Origin: CAYGDT01 sp964348745
GTDB taxonomy: Bacteria; Patescibacteriota; Gracilibacteria; Peribacterales; Peribacteraceae
Reading direction: 5' to 3'
Length of the DNA: 5,705 bases
NCBI GenBank assembly: GCA_964348745.1
Contig: CAYGDT010000077.1
Span: 1-5,705 of the forward strand
The first letter of the stretch is position 1, and each line of letters starts with the position of its first letter. Shown here in pieces: positions 4,622 to 5,705 of the stretch. The translations under genes were made by a program, and so were the position numbers. The notes under the pieces are model-generated. The model was not told the origin of the DNA, did no database searches, and saw only the letters and a program-made list of their open reading frames with translations.

Positions 4622-4697
4622 ACTATCGAAACCGTATTTGAAGCTTTTCACTATCTACTATCCATTTTCCTTTTTTCACTTCTCTCCCCCCTTCCCC

Positions 4698-5705
4698 TTG
4701 GAAGAACTGATCGCAAAGCTGCAGGAACTCAAAAGCGCCCTGAACACTGGGAAGGACTCTCTTTGAGGGAAAAGGAATCCCAGCACAGATTGAAAAACTG
4801 ACGCGCGCGACGGAGGCACCGGATCTCTGGAACGACCAATCCGCAGCCAACGTGCTGTTTACCAAACTCAAAGCGCTCAAAAAACAGTGGGAGCCGATTA
4901 GCGAAGTCAGCACGGAAGTGAACGATCTGTTGGAAATGGCACAGGCAAATGTAGGCAGCGAAGCCGACGAAGCTTTTATAGCCGCGGAATACGATCGCCT
5001 CTATGCGCTCTGGGACACCATAGAAACCAGCCTCTACCTAAGCGGAGAGTTCGACGCGGGCAACGCGTACCTGACAGTCAGTGGCGGCGCAGGAGGAACA
5101 GAGGCGCAGGACTGGGCTGCGATACTGCTGCGGATGTACCTTCGGTACTGCGAGCGGCAGGGGTGGCAAACGCAGATCGTTGAACGGACCGACGGACAGG
5201 AAGCGGGAATAAAATCCGCAACCGTGCACGTGCAGGGCGAATTCGCGTACGGCTATTTAAAGTGCGAACGCGGCACGCACCGACTGGTGCGACTGTCTCC
5301 GTTCAATGCAAAAAACCTGCGACAGACAAGTTTTGCACTCGCAGAAGTGCTGCCGGAGATTACTGAAACCAACGAAATCGAAATCGACCCGAACGATCTG
5401 CGGATCGACACGTTCCGCGCGGGCGGAGCAGGGGGCCAAAACGTCAACAAGGTGGAATCTGCCGTGCGTGTTACCCACGAACCTTCCGGTATTTCCGTAG
5501 CATGCCAAAGCGAGCGCAGTCAATTGCAGAACAAAGCGCAAGCGATGAACCTGCTCCGAGCAAAACTGCTGCAGAAAAAACGCGCGGAGGACGCAGAGCA
5601 AAAATCGGAGTTAAAGAGCGCGAAACAAAGCGCGGACTTCGGTCAGCAGATTCGCAGCTACGTTCTGCATCCGTACCAGATGGTGAAAGATCTGCGTACC
5701 GACGT
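4698..5705 (+). CDS. prfB: Peptide chain release factor 2 with programmed +1 frameshift (3' end outside window)
   Basis: RF2 recognises UAA and UGA and triggers peptide release. The first zero-frame segment runs from TTG 4698 (22 codons, LEELIAKLQELKSALNTG..) to TGA 4764-4766. Reading continues in the +1 frame from GAG 4765 (EGKGIPAQIEKLTR..). The first segment matches the usual 23-25 RF2 codons before the shift; no ATG or GTG fits closer. Family blocks follow: APDLWND, GGAGGTEAQDWAAILLRMYL, AGIKSATVHVQGEFAYGYLK, the stop-codon-recognition SPF tripeptide (5296-5304, RF1 has PxT) and the catalytic GGQ (5431-5439) in RAGGAGGQNVNKVESAVRVT. It runs off the end at DLRTD, so roughly 30 residues are missing. 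The start is preceded by CTCTCCCCCCTTCCCC with no Shine-Dalgarno. It is transcribed away from the dehydratase gene. Confidence 0.95.
4752..4766 (+). promoter_or_regulatory. prfB: RF2 autoregulatory +1 frameshift site
   Basis: The slippery sequence CTT TGA (4761-4766) is preceded at four bases by the Shine-Dalgarno-like AAGGA (4752-4756). This is the arrangement known from E. coli prfB (AGGGGG, three bases, CTTTGA). When RF2 is scarce the slow UGA lets the ribosome slip from CUU to UUU and skip one base; when RF2 is plentiful translation stops. The base after UGA is G rather than the usual C. The protein is conserved on both sides of the shift, so this is not a sequencing error. Confidence 0.93.

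Larger units (their letters stand above)
4400..4697. other. Divergent intergenic control region
   Basis: These 298 bp hold, from right to left, the pyrimidine-rich prfB leader, the prfB -10, the leftward TTGACA promoter element, the Phe-rich leader ORF, the competing RNA segments, a direct repeat and the attenuator terminator. The open + strand frame across it (from about 4449) carries no RF2-like sequence before 4698, so I do not count it as coding. Confidence 0.7.

Noticed and set aside
4449..4697. N-terminal extension of prfB upstream of TTG 4698
   Set aside because: The frame is open but covers the promoter, the antisense attenuator and a pyrimidine tract. RF2 proteins have only about 23-25 codons before the shift.
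4761..4766. prfB as a broken gene or sequencing error
   Set aside because: CTTTGA with an upstream AAGGA at the expected codon number is the known RF2 recoding site, and homology continues cleanly in the +1 frame.
5257..5601. A 114-codon leftward open frame inside prfB
   Set aside because: It is an antisense shadow of the most conserved part of RF2, including SPF and GGQ.

Overview
This is a bacterial chromosomal window of ordinary core genes plus one unusual biosynthetic locus. Bacterial origin is clear from the IF-3, bL35, bL20 order and from a release factor 2 gene with its programmed frameshift. UGA is a stop codon here: it ends the pilN-like gene and is the regulatory stop in prfB. This argues against lineages that reassign UGA (Gracilibacteria/SR1, Mycoplasma). 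A V-type ATPase, a pilN/pilO-like pair and a general lack of Shine-Dalgarno sequences would fit a Patescibacteria (CPR) or similarly deep lineage, but this placement is a weak inference.

Layout. Bases 1-267 (+) hold the 3' end of V-type ATPase subunit D. It converges on a leftward translation operon, infC (1437-916), rpmI (851-657) and rplT (614-264), and the two facing stop codons share the tetranucleotide TTAA. Upstream of infC on the same strand is a two-gene pilus-type membrane pair, pilN-like (3034-2396) and pilO-like (2399-1527), joined by an ATGA overlap. Upstream of that pair, behind an intrinsic terminator (about 3117-3087), is a leftward gene for a divergent prephenate dehydratase with an ACT domain and an unexplained C-terminal extension (4399-3143). 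Bases 4698-5705 (+) hold prfB, cut off by the window end.

The most interesting region is the 298-bp divergent intergenic stretch 4400-4697. Reading leftward it holds a TTGACA promoter element, a previously uncalled 25-codon ORF (4553-4476) with six Phe codons in a ten-codon run, mutually exclusive RNA pairings, and an intrinsic terminator just upstream of the prephenate dehydratase-like gene. This is the architecture of a phenylalanine ribosome-mediated attenuator like the enterobacterial pheL-pheA leader. It independently supports a role in phenylalanine synthesis for the divergent enzyme. infC appears to lack any ATG/GTG/TTG start that would include its conserved N-terminus and probably starts at a rare AUC. 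So the window holds three translation-linked control devices: the attenuator, the rare infC start and the RF2 frameshift.
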